Positions 16,975-28,723 of a stretch of DNA of 64,000 nt are shown here, one piece after another. The notes beneath the pieces were generated by a model. It worked only from the letters and a program-made list of their open reading frames with translations, was not told where the DNA came from and ran no database searches. The translations under genes were made by a program, and so were the position numbers. The DNA comes from Psychromonas sp. L1A2 (lineage in GTDB: Bacteria; Pseudomonadota; Gammaproteobacteria; Enterobacterales; Psychromonadaceae). Numbering within the stretch: position 1 is the stretch's first letter; each line of letters begins with the position of its first letter. Location: NCBI RefSeq assembly GCF_009828855.1, contig NZ_WUAG01000002.1:1054001-1118000 (forward strand), given 5' to 3'.

Positions 16975-17060
16975 TAAAATAAGAGTAAGATCAGTTAATT
17001 ATTAGGCTCATTCACTTAAAAAGTAACTTATTTACAGAGCAATTTATAAAGGATAAGAAC

Positions 17061-17729
17061 ATGACAGCAGCATTAGAAAAAATCATTATTAATCCATCTT
17101 CAGACGCAACAAGCTGTGTTATTTGGCTACACGGTTTAGGCGATTCAGGCGCGGGATTTTCACCTGTAGTACCCGTATTAAATCTACCAAAAGATCATCA
17201 GATCCGTTTTATCTTTCCACATGCACCAGAGCAAGCAGTAACCATCAACCAAGGTGCAGTGATGCGATCTTGGTATGACATTAAAAGCATGGATCTACAT
17301 AATCGCGCAGATCTTAATGGTGTAATGGCATCAGAAAAAAGACTACATGCATTGATTCAAGAGCAAATTGACAGTGGCATTCCAGCGGACAAAATTGTGT
17401 TAGCCGGTTTTAGCCAAGGTGGCGTAATTAGCTTATTTTCAGGGTTAAGGTACCCACAAAAATTAGCCGGTATTTTAGCTATGTCTTGTTACCTACCAAA
17501 CCCAGATGCACTGCCTACAGATCTATCATCAGAAAATCAAAAAACGCCGATTTTACAACATCACGGAGAGCAAGATGAAGTGGTTCCAATTAGTGCAGGT
17601 AAAATGGCTAACTCGCTATTAATTGATGCAGGTTATGCCGCTAAATGGACGTCATATACCATGCCGCACTCAGTCATAGCAGAACAGCTAGCCGATATTT
17701 CAGCTTGGATTCAAAGCGTATTAAAATAA
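17061..17729 (+). CDS. Carboxylesterase/lysophospholipase-like alpha/beta hydrolase
   Basis: 222 residues of the phospholipase/carboxylesterase family (YpfH/EstB type). The catalytic triad is Ser118 (GFSQGG), Asp172 (GEQDEVVP) and His203 (MPHSV), and WLHGLGDSG (22-30) forms the oxyanion hole. No signal peptide, so it is cytoplasmic. It hydrolyses short-chain esters; the natural substrate is unknown. AAGGATAAGAAC precedes the ATG. It stands alone, 86 bases after the Lrp-like gene. Confidence 0.9.
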   Translation: MTAALEKIIINPSSDATSCVIWLHGLGDSGAGFSPVVPVLNLPKDHQIRFIFPHAPEQAVTINQGAVMRSWYDIKSMDLHNRADLNGVMASEKRLHALIQEQIDSGIPADKIVLAGFSQGGVISLFSGLRYPQKLAGILAMSCYLPNPDALPTDLSSENQKTPILQHHGEQDEVVPISAGKMANSLLIDAGYAAKWTSYTMPHSVIAEQLADISAWIQSVLK

Positions 17730-17902
17730 GACTGATTCAAACATAATTTTGTAGTTTAAACTTATGCTTCATAGAGTATAGATTTAAAGAATATGGATTT
17801 ATAGAATATCAATTGATATAAATTGAAGGAGTAGACTTGGCTCTGCTCTTTTAATCTTTGTTGATTCGACTCTTAATCATTGAATTGTTAACTACTGATT
17901 TT

Positions 17903-18595
17903 TTAACTACTCTGCTTTAAATACACTCTTTCTGGTCGTCCGACTTTCCCATATTCATTTTCTGCAGTTAATAAACCATTGGCAGAGCAGTATTCTAGAT
18001 AGCGACGAGCGGTGGTTTTACTAATACCCGTTTCTTGAACTAAGCGTTCAACGGTAAATTTTACGCCAACATTTTGAGAAAATACCCGTTTGATTGTTTC
18101 TAACGTAATGCTTTCTATTCCTTTCGGTAATAATTGTTGATATTTGTCACGCAGTTGGATATTGAAGAGTTCATCAATTTGACGTTGCTCAAGGTTATCG
18201 TATGCATCCATTGCGGTGTTTAATGTTAAGTAGCGATTGAGTGTTTCTTGCAAGCGTTCGTATGACACTGGTTTAAGTAAATAATCAAAACAACCTAGCT
18301 TCATTGCCGTTTTAACCGTATCAATATCATCTGAAGCAGTAATTAACACCACACTGGTTTTATGAGTCGTTTTATCGGCAATGATCTCACGGAATAAATC
18401 GATGCCAGTACCGTCAGGTAAATAGTTATCTAAGATAATGACATTCGGTTTATGTATTTTTACCATCGTTCTTGCCATTTGTAGATTTTCAGCAATCCCT
18501 ATAGGGTTAAAACGAGGGGTTTGACGTAAAATTTGACTGTGAATTTGTGCAATTCTTGCATCATCTTCCACGATTAATACATCAATGAGATCCAT
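17903..18595 (-). CDS. DcuR/CitB-family response regulator
   Basis: 230 residues. The receiver (about 4-120) has the acidic pair EDD near 10-12, phospho-acceptor Asp in ILDNYLPDG (about 55), Thr/Ser in LITAS and Lys in LLKPVS. The C-terminal half carries the HTH typical of the CitB/DcuR/DpiA group (VERLVQETGISKTTARRYLEYC). It overlaps its kinase gene by 14 bases. With the tctCBA genes next door it probably activates tricarboxylate uptake in response to the external substrate. Confidence 0.92.
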   Translation of the reverse strand: MDLIDVLIVEDDARIAQIHSQILRQTPRFNPIGIAENLQMARTMVKIHKPNVIILDNYLPDGTGIDLFREIIADKTTHKTSVVLITASDDIDTVKTAMKLGCFDYLLKPVSYERLQETLNRYLTLNTAMDAYDNLEQRQIDELFNIQLRDKYQQLLPKGIESITLETIKRVFSQNVGVKFTVERLVQETGISKTTARRYLEYCSANGLLTAENEYGKVGRPERVYLKQSS

Positions 18596-20240
18596 TTAGT
18601 TTACCTTCTATATTGATTGGGTCTTTTTTACAATGGTTGGGGATAAAGACAGAAAAGATACAACCTTGTGGCTCCGCATTATCAACGAGTATAAAACCAT
18701 TAGCATGAGTGACATAGCGGTGAACTAAATATAAACCAATGCCATGATTATAACGGTCTTGTTTATTGGAGACACCTTTCTTCCAGATTTCATTCATTAA
18801 ATCAGGCGCTAGACCAGTACCGTTATCACTTATTTCAATCACCAAATCATCGCCTGCATCAGTGATTAAAACGTTAATAATACAGTTACTATTAGGGTTA
18901 TTCTGAGTAGCATCGAAGGCATTATCGATTAAGTTACCCAGGATTGCACACAATTCAGTTTCGCTTAATGTTGAATTAAGTGGATAGAGTTGGCAAGTAG
19001 AGTCAAACATCAATGAAATATTCAATTCTTTTGCGCGTAATGATTTTCCTAATAATAAACCTGCAACTTGTGGTAAATGAATATGCTGATGAATGAAATC
19101 TAGCAATTTTTGTTTACTGGTATTTTCCTGTGCAATCAATTGCTGTACTTCATCTAATCTACCCATTTGAATCAAACCAGAGATGGTAGCCAAACGATTA
19201 GAAAACTCATGTCGTAATACTCGTAACGTATCGGTGTGTTGCTGAACTTGGGTAAGCTCGTTGGTAAGAGACTCAATATCACTTTTTTCACGAAAACTAA
19301 CAACCCAACCAATCAGCTCATTTTTTTTAAAAATAGCAACGCGGTTGGCGATTAAACTGTATTCATTCAAACGGATCATTTCATCTTTTAGGCTTTCATT
19401 CAGTGGCTGACGAAAAAAGAATTCTGAGTTTGAAACATATTCAAAAATTTTCCGTGTTTTTAGGTAGTTAATATCATACTCAGCGCTCAATAATTTACGT
19501 GCCGACTTATTCATAGTGAGGAAATAACCTTCTCGATCGATGGCAATGACACCTTCATATACTGAACTTAAAATTGTATTTTGTAAGTTCAATGCAAGAG
19601 CAATTTCTTCTGGCTCCATCATATTCATTTTTTTCTGAATATGATGAGAAAACCCCCATGCGGCGGCTAAGGTGAGCGCAAAAAGACTAAACACCTCGAT
19701 AAGCAAAGGTGTCATATACACATCAATCCATTGGTCAAAACGGTTCAGTAAATAACCAACAGAAATAACTCCAATGATATTATGCTCACTATCAAAAATA
19801 GGAGCCTTTCCCCGCACTCCATAGCCTAAACTACCTTCCCTTAAGGAGATATAAGACTCACCACGCTCTAGCGCACCGGCGTTATCACCACCTCTCATTG
19901 GAAAACCAATACGATCCTCTACCGGATGTGATAAGCGAATGCCATTTTCATCACCAATCACAATAAAACTGGCATCTGAAATCGCTGATAATCGATTGAT
20001 ATTAATATTTAGAGCGACCAGATCTTTTGACACAATTTGTTTAATGAGCACGGGGTCACTGGAAATTTCTTTAGCTTGGATAAGTGCGCGAGTGCCCACT
20101 TGATGTTTGATAGATTTATATAATGTACTTTCAAAATGCCATACCATCACTGGCATTTGCAGCATAAGTAGACCAAATAATAATAAAAATATTTTGATGC
20201 GAAAGGTCAATTTAAAGAAAGAAGAAAAAGTATTTTTCAT
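18582..20240 (-). CDS. DcuS/CitA-family sensor histidine kinase
   Basis: 552 residues. Two membrane helices (about 12-32 and 172-192) enclose a periplasmic PASp-type sensor domain containing the RLSHPVEDRIG and GYGVRGKAPIFD motifs of citrate/C4-dicarboxylate sensors. A cytoplasmic PAS (about 215-320) follows. The phospho-acceptor His lies in LRVLRHEFSNRLATISG, and the HATPase domain has N (LIDNAFDAT) and G boxes (DNGTGL, GIGLYLV). It senses a carboxylate outside the cell and phosphorylates the regulator encoded immediately downstream. Confidence 0.93.
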   Translation of the reverse strand: MKNTFSSFFKLTFRIKIFLLLFGLLMLQMPVMVWHFESTLYKSIKHQVGTRALIQAKEISSDPVLIKQIVSKDLVALNININRLSAISDASFIVIGDENGIRLSHPVEDRIGFPMRGGDNAGALERGESYISLREGSLGYGVRGKAPIFDSEHNIIGVISVGYLLNRFDQWIDVYMTPLLIEVFSLFALTLAAAWGFSHHIQKKMNMMEPEEIALALNLQNTILSSVYEGVIAIDREGYFLTMNKSARKLLSAEYDINYLKTRKIFEYVSNSEFFFRQPLNESLKDEMIRLNEYSLIANRVAIFKKNELIGWVVSFREKSDIESLTNELTQVQQHTDTLRVLRHEFSNRLATISGLIQMGRLDEVQQLIAQENTSKQKLLDFIHQHIHLPQVAGLLLGKSLRAKELNISLMFDSTCQLYPLNSTLSETELCAILGNLIDNAFDATQNNPNSNCIINVLITDAGDDLVIEISDNGTGLAPDLMNEIWKKGVSNKQDRYNHGIGLYLVHRYVTHANGFILVDNAEPQGCIFSVFIPNHCKKDPINIEGKLNGSH

Positions 20241-20541
20241 AAAGCCTAACCGAAGTGAATGCTGAGTAATGAGTAAGAAGTAGTGAGTTAAATTTGTAAC
20301 TGATTTGAAACGTAAATGTTAAATTAAAATAAGAATAAAGACAGTGACGCTTTACTCGCTTTAGAGTTTATCTCTTACCTATTAATGAATATTTTCTAAT
20401 AAAAACAGTGTTTTATGTGTACAACATAGTTGTTCGCTTTTAAACATAAAAAAGAACCCAAATAACGCATCGTCATGACAACTTACGTTATTTGGGTAAC
20501 TTGGGTAACTGGTTAATTTAGCAGCTTGAGCAACTAATATT
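20241..20541. other. Intergenic region between kinase gene and tctA
   Basis: Contains the tctA terminator near its right side and the promoter region for the kinase/regulator pair on the minus strand. There is no coding signal. Confidence 0.5.
20445..20496 (-). terminator. Terminator downstream of tctA
   Basis: Arms CCCAAATAACG (20457-20467) and CGTTATTTGGG (20486-20496) are perfectly complementary. On the minus strand they are followed by TTCTTTTTTAT. Confidence 0.88.
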
Positions 20542-22047
20542 TTAAGCTGCTACCTTTCTTTCAGCGGCTTTCGCTCGAATAGCACTAATAATAGGTAACA
20601 ATATCGATAGTAATATCACGACTAATAATCCTTTAGCGATACCAGAGTTCATAAAAACACTTAGGTCTTGGTTCGATATTCTGTAACCCTGACGGAATGA
20701 TTGCTCCATTTGTCCACCGACAATGGCTGCTAAAATCATTGGAGAAGTTGGTATATCAAGACGTCCCATGATAACCCCTGCAACACCTAAAATGATTAAG
20801 ATATAGAAATCGACAACAGAAGCACTGATTGCATAACAACCTACAAAAGCTAAGCTAAGTACGATTGGATAAAGTACTTTTGGCGGAATCGCTAGCAAAC
20901 GTACCAATACACCAGCAAGTGGAATATTCACAATAGCTAGAATCACATTAGCAACAAACATACTCGCGATTAAGCCCCAAGCTGTATCAGGATGCTGAGC
21001 AAACAAGAGTGGCCCAGGTTGAATACCAAGCATTAATAACGCGCCCATCATTACCGCAGTGGTTCCCGATCCCGGAACACCCAGCGATAACATTGGAATC
21101 ATCGCACCAATAGAAGCGGCATTGTTAGCTGACTCTGGTGCTGCTAATCCTTCAATTGCGCCATGGCCAAATTCTTCTTTATTTTTAGATAATTGCTTTT
21201 CGTTGTTGTAACACATCAGCGATGCCATCGTGCCGCCCGCACCAGGGAGTGCACCAATAATAAAGCCAACAGGTGCACTACGAAGAATAGGCCACTTTGA
21301 ACGTTTCCATTCTTCTTTGCTTATCCAAATTCTTTTAAACTTAGTTTGGGCTTTTTTGCCTCCTTCACTCAAGGTTCGGAAACTTTTAAAGACCTCACCT
21401 AAAGCATAAATACCAATAATAACCACTAAGAAGTCGATACCCGTTTGCAGCTCTAACACTCCAAAAGTAAAGCGTTGTAAGCCTGATTGTCCGTCAATTC
21501 CTACCGTCGATATCGCGAGTCCAATGCACATCGATAAAAAGCCTTTCAGCATGTTCCCTTTCGACATAGAGACCGTCATAGAAAGTGCGGCGACCATTAA
21601 TAAAAAGTATTCAGCGGGACCAAATTTAATAGCTAAACCAGCAACCGGCTCCGCCATTAACGTCATTAATATTGCCGCAATAGTACCGCCAATTAAAGAT
21701 GCAATAGCTGATATTGCGAGTGCGGATTCTGCTTTGCCTTTCATTGCCATGGGGTACCCATCAAAGGTTGCCGCCAATGCCGCACCATCACCAGGGGTAT
21801 TAATTAAAATTGAGCTCCGAGAACCTCCAAACATGGCGCCGATATAAACGCCCATCATGGTGATAAGTGAAGCGGTTGGTCCCATTGAAAACGTCATTGG
21901 TAATAAAATAGCGACGCCAGTTGCAGGGCCAAGTCCAGGAAGCATGCCAATCACAGTCCCTAAAATACCGCCAACTAAGATTAAAAATAAGTAATAAGGC
22001 TGAAGAGCAACGCTAAAGCCATTCATTAAATTCGTTAAAATATCCAT
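20542..22047 (-). CDS. tctA: Tripartite tricarboxylate transporter, large membrane subunit
   Basis: 501 residues with about 11-12 membrane helices. The TctA signatures are present: LPGLGPATGVAILLP near the N terminus and the repeat-related GALPGAGGTMASLMCYNNEKQLSK plus GAIEGLAAPESANNAASIGAMIPMLSLGVPGSGTTAVM. It is the channel subunit of the binding-protein-dependent, ion-coupled TTT uptake system for citrate and related carboxylates. It lies 14 bases after tctB. The actual substrate is not readable from sequence. Confidence 0.95.
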   Translation of the reverse strand: MDILTNLMNGFSVALQPYYLFLILVGGILGTVIGMLPGLGPATGVAILLPMTFSMGPTASLITMMGVYIGAMFGGSRSSILINTPGDGAALAATFDGYPMAMKGKAESALAISAIASLIGGTIAAILMTLMAEPVAGLAIKFGPAEYFLLMVAALSMTVSMSKGNMLKGFLSMCIGLAISTVGIDGQSGLQRFTFGVLELQTGIDFLVVIIGIYALGEVFKSFRTLSEGGKKAQTKFKRIWISKEEWKRSKWPILRSAPVGFIIGALPGAGGTMASLMCYNNEKQLSKNKEEFGHGAIEGLAAPESANNAASIGAMIPMLSLGVPGSGTTAVMMGALLMLGIQPGPLLFAQHPDTAWGLIASMFVANVILAIVNIPLAGVLVRLLAIPPKVLYPIVLSLAFVGCYAISASVVDFYILIILGVAGVIMGRLDIPTSPMILAAIVGGQMEQSFRQGYRISNQDLSVFMNSGIAKGLLVVILLSILLPIISAIRAKAAERKVAA

Positions 22048-22061
22048 TATGCTCAGCTCTA

Positions 22062-22550
22062 TTAATTAAAAAATGGGAATGGAGGGAGGTTAACTGACAG
22101 CAATTCATTAAAAGTAATAAAAATACCACCAGCAAAAATAATTGAAATTAAAGCGCTTTTTTTCCAAAAACCTTTACCGCAAGTCACCGTCAACGTTGAA
22201 AACATAAATAAAGAGGTACTTATCACGTAACCAACATGTTCAAATAACATCGCGTAAAAAATACAAATAACACAAGTAATGGCTATTTTTCTGCGATCCT
22301 CTTTTCGTTGTGGGCTTTCATTTAATAATGCCTTGATAGCCGTTATTGAAGGCGTGATTCCACCAGTTAGGATCAGTAAAATGCCAATAAAGATAGCGAT
22401 AGCCGATACGGTAAGTGGTAAGAAAATAGCCTCTAATGGATTACCAAACATTGGCTGAGGTAAGCTATACGCATACCCTCCGTAAGCAAGGCCAAATGTG
22501 ATACTAAATAGTCCTGTTAGACCATCCCAATTTGATTTTATATTTGACAC
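22062..22550 (-). CDS. tctB: Tripartite tricarboxylate transporter, small membrane subunit
   Basis: 162 residues with four predicted helices and the TctB family pattern (LFSITFGLAYGGYAYSLPQPMFGNPLEAIFLPL). It starts with GTG at 22550 behind a good AGAGG site. The poorly conserved small subunit associates with TctA in the inner membrane. Confidence 0.9.
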   Translation of the reverse strand: MSNIKSNWDGLTGLFSITFGLAYGGYAYSLPQPMFGNPLEAIFLPLTVSAIAIFIGILLILTGGITPSITAIKALLNESPQRKEDRRKIAITCVICIFYAMLFEHVGYVISTSLFMFSTLTVTCGKGFWKKSALISIIFAGGIFITFNELLSVNLPPFPFFN

Positions 22551-22651
22551 GTTACACCTCTACCAAATAATCGAGTTTATTAAGTTATGCTTTTTTAATA
22601 TGGAAACGGTGGCTATAACGACTTTGTTTCTTGGCATAATCATAAGGGAGT

Positions 22652-22795
22652 AAGCTTTGCTTTTTACACAAAGCTTTATTGTATTTTTTAAAATAGAATC
22701 GTTATTGATTTATAAAAATTCAGTACTGATATCAAACCTGTTTAATGAAAGAGCACTTACTTTTTTAAATAAATCATCTCTTTCATCTTATTAAT
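22652..22795 (-). other. Two hairpins between tctC and tctB
   Basis: TGAAAGAG/CTCTTTCA (22746-22753 and 22788-22795) lies right after the tctC stop, and AAGCTTTG/CAAAGCTT (22652-22659 and 22669-22676) lies further on. Such hairpins in a 253-base gap often allow higher expression of the binding protein than of the membrane subunits by mRNA stabilisation or partial termination. Confidence 0.5.
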
Positions 22796-22803
22796 ACCGA
22801 GAC

Positions 22804-23790
22804 TTATCGACCAAATACTTCTTTAATCAATCCTTTATATTGTTCATTAGTTTTGCCTAGGAACGTGGTGAAGTCTTGGTCATTTTGGTAAGCATTGTCC
22901 CAACCATTCCGTTTCAGAGCTTCTTTCCATTCAGTTGTTTCAACCATTTTCTGTAAAGCATCACGCCAATACGCAACCGCTTCTTCTGGCATATCTTTAG
23001 GGCCAAATAAACCGCGCCAGTTTTCAAACGTGACATCAATACCTTCTTCTTTTACTGTTGGAATTTCCGCGATTAAGCCACTACCAATACGCTTGTCTGC
23101 CGTTTGTGCTAACGCGTGTAATTTTCCACTTTCAACCAGCCCCGCTACATCACCTAAACCAGTAGAAATAAGGTCAACATGACCACCCAGCGCTTGTGCG
23201 ATTAAGCTACCGTTTTGAAAAGAGATATAATCAATGTTACGAAGATTTTCAACACCGGCAGCTTTAGCCACTAATAAGAATTGAATATGATCCATTGATC
23301 CTGCGGCAGATGTTCCACCAATTTTGACCGATTTAGGATCTTTTTTAAGCGCGTCCATAACTTCTTTAATGGTTTTGTATTTTGAATTTTCTGGCACTAC
23401 AAAAGCAGCATAGTCAGTGATAAGACGAGCAATAGGCGTTGTATCTTTATAACTGTATTGAGTCAGCCCGGTTAAGTTAGTTAGCAAAATAGGCGGAGAA
23501 TATACTGAAATAAGATCGCCTTTGCCTTTTTGAGTTTGCATGTAAGCTAAGTTAACAGCACCACCACCACCGGGACGATTTACTACAGGCATATTGGCAT
23601 CAACAAGACCTGTATCCTTTAACACTTTACCTACAGTACGAATGGTTAAATCCCAACCGCCACCAGCACCTGAAGGCGCAACCATATTAATAGTATGAGG
23701 AGGGTAATCGGCTGCCATCGCAGAGTTAACCGAGAGAAGTGTAGTGGTTGCAATCACGGCACTTGTTAAAAGCTGTTTTAATTTAATCAT
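22804..23790 (-). CDS. tctC: Tripartite tricarboxylate transporter, periplasmic binding protein
   Basis: 328 residues with a signal peptide (cleavage near AMA-AD). It has the Bug/TctC fold pattern: YPPHTINMVAPSGAGGGWDLTIRTVG at the mature N terminus and VNRPGGGGAVNLAYM, the loops that hold the carboxylate. I take the ATG at 23790; a TTG three bases upstream is possible. As first gene of the tct operon it captures the substrate in the periplasm. Expression is probably driven by the DcuR-type regulator encoded downstream. Confidence 0.94.
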   Translation of the reverse strand: MIKLKQLLTSAVIATTTLLSVNSAMAADYPPHTINMVAPSGAGGGWDLTIRTVGKVLKDTGLVDANMPVVNRPGGGGAVNLAYMQTQKGKGDLISVYSPPILLTNLTGLTQYSYKDTTPIARLITDYAAFVVPENSKYKTIKEVMDALKKDPKSVKIGGTSAAGSMDHIQFLLVAKAAGVENLRNIDYISFQNGSLIAQALGGHVDLISTGLGDVAGLVESGKLHALAQTADKRIGSGLIAEIPTVKEEGIDVTFENWRGLFGPKDMPEEAVAYWRDALQKMVETTEWKEALKRNGWDNAYQNDQDFTTFLGKTNEQYKGLIKEVFGR

Positions 23791-24414
23791 CAACTTACAT
23801 CCTTAGCTTATTTTCTAAATATAAAAAGTATTGAGCGAATAGCTCTTACCCTCGTTTTATTGTTATTCTCAGAATAGATCCTTTGTAAAAACCTAATATT
23901 CATTTGATGCGTTAAATAAATGTATTTTAATTGTTAAATGAATGAACTGATTTTGTAAGCATACTGATAGGTTAAGAATGGAAATGTGAGGCGAGACGAT
24001 TAAACGTTATGAATCAATGGTGCTTATGGTTTTTATGGTGTTAATTAATTATTTAGAAAATAAAAATATAATTTTCATATTTTAAAACAATTAGTTAGAG
24101 CTACATCAGAGGGAAGTCAACAAAAATAGAGACCTATTAAACGACGATTTAATATACTCAATATCGTCGTAACTTATGATCTGGTTAACGTATTAGGTAT
24201 TCCCACAAAAAATAATTAAAACGACAAATGATAGTTAATTAGTATAAATAACTTAAACGATATCAGAGTTAACATTATCTATTAACTTAGCTGTAAATTA
24301 CTCATAAATAAATAGCTAAATATTGATCGGACTAGCATATTTATTTCGTTTATCTACAAAAACACGACTATAGTATTGACACTTCTTATCAATTTTTTAC
24401 AAGGAAAATGCCTA
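23791..24414. other. Intergenic region between tctC and a chemoreceptor gene
   Basis: About 620 AT-rich bases with divergent promoters. An inverted repeat TTCATTT/AAATGAA around 23909-23945 upstream of tctC is a possible operator for the two-component regulator. Nothing resembling a gene is seen. Confidence 0.4.
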
Positions 24415-26301
24415 ATGAGTGTTAAATTAAAGATGATGTTATTGATGGGCTCACTAATAACCATAGTTGTTTTAGTGATATCCATTGTTGGATTTATAAA
24501 TTTCAAGTCAGAATCAGTGAACACTTATGATCGTAGTTTAAAAAATGATGCGATGGTAATAGGCAAAGCGGTAGAACAAAAAATCGGTCGTACATTTGAT
24601 ATTCTTCATGCCGTTGCAGCAGAACTTGCCATTACTAGTGATGAGAAAATAGATGAAGTAGCAACTTTAAAATCACTTAAATCAATTGCAGATAAGTTTG
24701 ATGTACTTGGCGCACATATAGGTATGAAAAATGGTGATATCTATGCCTCGTTAGCAAATGGCTTTGTTCCTAACGTTAATGCAAAAGAAATGAAACGTGA
24801 ATGGTATGTCCGTATTTTTGAAGGTGAAAATGAGGTAATGACCAAGGTTTACACTAACGGTGAAGGGAACTCAGCTATCGCGATGTCTGTCCCTGTTATC
24901 AGAGAAGGTAAACGCGTTGGATTACTTGCGGTTAATATTGAAGTTAACTCAATCACCAACTTCGTTAAAGAATTATCGGATAACTCGCAAATATATATCT
25001 CTCGTGAAGATGGGTATGTTTTAGTTGCTAAAGATGAAAAGCTATTGGGTGATAACCTTTTTGCCTCACACCCAAGTTATGAACCTCTTAAAAACTTAGA
25101 TGAAGCATCTTTAAATTATCACTATGATGGTAAAAATTATTTTGTTGCATCATCAAAAATAAAAAATTTAGACTGGAATGTATGGGCATGGGATTCACAA
25201 GAAAACATTAATGAAGCCTCTAATAATAACTTATATACCAGCCTCATTATTGCTTTCATCTTTATCGTCATTGCACTAACCATCACTTACGCTCTAGTTA
25301 TTAAGCTAATGTATTTGCCAATCGGTGGAGAGCCTAAAACAATCGAAGATATCGTACAAAAAATAGCAAATGGTGACCTTTCCCTTAACGCGGAAACAAC
25401 AGGGAATGAAACAGGCGTTTATAAAGCGGTACTCGCCATGGTCGGACAATTAAAAAATACAATCAGTGAAATTAATGCAACAAGCACAGAAGTAATTAAC
25501 TCTTCTGTACAAATTGAAAAGTCATCTAGTGGCGTGACAGAAACTACGCAACAACAAATGCATCAATTAGATCAAACAGCTTCAGCTATGAATGAAATGA
25601 CGGTAACGGTACTAGAAGTTGCGAGAAATGCACAGCAAGCTTCATCTTCAGCACATGAGGCTAAACAACATTCAAAAAATGGTATGACGGTCGTAAGCGA
25701 AATGAATAATGATATCAGTTCATTATTAAATGGTATTGAAGACGTGCAAGTAGTTATTAATAAACTAGCTCAACAGACTGATAATATTGGTAGTATTCTT
25801 GACGTTATTAAAGGAGTTGCAGATCAAACTAATCTTTTAGCACTTAACGCAGCTATTGAAGCAGCCCGAGCCGGAGAACAAGGTCGAGGCTTCGCGGTAG
25901 TAGCTGATGAAGTCCGTAACTTAGCAAATAGAACACAAGAAAGTACGGATGAAATTCAACAAGTGATTGCTAACTTACAAGCAGAAGCAGGCCGTTCAGT
26001 ACATTTAATGGAAGCAAACTCAAAAAGTGCAGAAGCAACAGCCACTAAATCTAATGAAGCTAATTTGGCTCTGGAAGCTATCAATAGTTCAGTAGAAGAA
26101 ATCCAAGATATGAATAATCAGATTGCTACCGCAGCTGAAGAGCAAACAGTCGTCGCTGAAGAGATTAATAATAGTATTGTCAGCTTAAATGATATGTCTA
26201 AACATACATTCGATAATGCCGAAAATAATTCAACAATGGCTAAGGGTTTAAAAGATTCAGCCGCTTCATTAAACCGCTCAGTAGAGAGATTCACTCTTTA
26301 A
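24415..26301 (+). CDS. Methyl-accepting chemotaxis protein with periplasmic Cache sensor
   Basis: 628 residues from the ATG at 24415, preceded by AAGGA; the frame begins earlier at 24376. Helix 1 (about 7-28) and helix 2 (about 275-297) flank a periplasmic Cache domain of about 240 residues ([36 protein letters not shown]). A HAMP-like segment and the signalling domain follow, with the hairpin tip [37 protein letters not shown]. It should relay an amino-acid- or carboxylate-type signal to CheA. It is unlinked to other che genes here. Confidence 0.94.
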   Translation: MSVKLKMMLLMGSLITIVVLVISIVGFINFKSESVNTYDRSLKNDAMVIGKAVEQKIGRTFDILHAVAAELAITSDEKIDEVATLKSLKSIADKFDVLGAHIGMKNGDIYASLANGFVPNVNAKEMKREWYVRIFEGENEVMTKVYTNGEGNSAIAMSVPVIREGKRVGLLAVNIEVNSITNFVKELSDNSQIYISREDGYVLVAKDEKLLGDNLFASHPSYEPLKNLDEASLNYHYDGKNYFVASSKIKNLDWNVWAWDSQENINEASNNNLYTSLIIAFIFIVIALTITYALVIKLMYLPIGGEPKTIEDIVQKIANGDLSLNAETTGNETGVYKAVLAMVGQLKNTISEINATSTEVINSSVQIEKSSSGVTETTQQQMHQLDQTASAMNEMTVTVLEVARNAQQASSSAHEAKQHSKNGMTVVSEMNNDISSLLNGIEDVQVVINKLAQQTDNIGSILDVIKGVADQTNLLALNAAIEAARAGEQGRGFAVVADEVRNLANRTQESTDEIQQVIANLQAEAGRSVHLMEANSKSAEATATKSNEANLALEAINSSVEEIQDMNNQIATAAEEQTVVAEEINNSIVSLNDMSKHTFDNAENNSTMAKGLKDSAASLNRSVERFTL

Positions 26302-26360
26302 TTCTAATAACTTAACTATAGTAGAAATATTATAACATTTAGAGCTTGTAAATAGTTCTG

Positions 26361-26397
26361 TAGCGGCACCCTTCCCTTGGACTGTCGCTATTTTTTT
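26361..26397 (+). terminator. Terminator after the first chemoreceptor gene
   Basis: TAGCGGCA pairs with TGTCGCTA (one G-U) and is followed by seven T. Confidence 0.85.
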
Positions 26398-26493
26398 AGC
26401 TTTAAAATACAACTAACCATATTAAATAAAAACGTAATGCTGCTATTTATCTATTACAGATATCAATAATAACCCATTTATTTAATGGCTATA

Positions 26494-27360
26494 TTATTGT
26501 AAATGCTCCGCAAGGTGATCAATCAATAACCTTATCTTCGGTGACAAATAACGATTCTGCGGATACACAGCCCATATCCCTTCAGCAGGCTCTCTGAACT
26601 GATCTAAAATGGTCACTAACTGCCCTGACTCTATATAAGATTGCACGTAATAATCAGGCAATTGCACGATACCAATATCTTTTAATGCAGCATCAACTAA
26701 CGCCACGCCACTATTACAACGCAAGTTGCCCTTAACTCTAATGTTCTTCTCTTTATTTTGCTCCGTAAAGCGCCAATAATCACGTGTGCCCAATAAACAA
26801 TTGTGATGTTTAAGCTCGGATAGTGAATGAGCTTCTCCGTGCTTTTGCAAATAATTTTCAGAGGCACAAACAAAGTTAGATCGTTGACTGAGCTTTTTAG
26901 CAATCAAGCTTGAATCTTGTAACTGCCCTAAGCGAATAGCGACATCAAAACCACCATCAATTAAATCAACTCGGTTATTGGTTAATTCAGTCGTCACTTC
27001 AATATCGCTATTCAAAGCGACAAAATCATTGATTAACGGCAAGATTTTCTGCTCTCCATAAGTCACTGGTGCAGTTAGCTTTATTTTACCTTGCGGTTTA
27101 CTCTGTAAGTTGGTGATGGCTTGTTCAGCAGTATCTAGCCCATCTAACAAATGACGACAATGTTGATAAAACAACTGTGCCTCCTGTGTTAGCGAGACTT
27201 TACGTGTGGTACGGTAAAATAACTTTACCTGTAGGCGCTTTTCCAGTGCACTGATTTGACGACTCACTTGTGCAGTAGAAAGTTTGAGATTTTTAGCGGC
27301 TAATGAAAAGCTTTGATTTTCAGCTACTGCTACAAATTCGTTGATGCCCTGCCACTTCAT
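26494..27360 (-). CDS. LysR-family regulator divergent from frmA
   Basis: 288 residues from the ATG at 27360; CAGGTGG lies five bases upstream, so the GTG start nine bases earlier is unlikely. The N-terminal HTH (about 1-60; FSLAAKNLKLSTAQVSRQISALEKRLQVKLFYRTTRKVSLT) and substrate-binding domain are complete. It is divergent from frmA, as LysR regulators of formaldehyde-detoxification genes often are. The intervening 107 bases must hold both promoters. The inducer may be formaldehyde or S-hydroxymethylglutathione. Confidence 0.92.
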   Translation of the reverse strand: MKWQGINEFVAVAENQSFSLAAKNLKLSTAQVSRQISALEKRLQVKLFYRTTRKVSLTQEAQLFYQHCRHLLDGLDTAEQAITNLQSKPQGKIKLTAPVTYGEQKILPLINDFVALNSDIEVTTELTNNRVDLIDGGFDVAIRLGQLQDSSLIAKKLSQRSNFVCASENYLQKHGEAHSLSELKHHNCLLGTRDYWRFTEQNKEKNIRVKGNLRCNSGVALVDAALKDIGIVQLPDYYVQSYIESGQLVTILDQFREPAEGIWAVYPQNRYLSPKIRLLIDHLAEHLQ

Positions 27361-27398
27361 TGTTACCACCTGGTAAAAGTAATTTTCATTTTAGGTAG

Positions 27399-28601
<1,203 letters not shown>

Positions 28602-28613
28602 ACTGACCTGCTT

Positions 28614-28650
28614 AGTCAGATTAGGTGTAGAAACTTAATCTGACTGCTTT
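28614..28650 (+). terminator. Hairpin between frmA and fghA
   Basis: AGTCAGATTA (28614-28623) pairs perfectly with TAATCTGACT (28636-28645), then GCTTTTC. The short T run suggests partial termination, which would lower fghA relative to frmA. Confidence 0.6.
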
Positions 28651-28723
28651 TCAAATTGAGTCCTTTTCAATACGAGTAATAACTCGAACTGAACGGCTTA
28701 CATTCAAACTGAACAACTTCTAT

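Noticed and set aside
21524-21847. 107-codon rightward ORF in tctA
   Set aside because: Antisense to tctA; composition follows the complement of a membrane protein.
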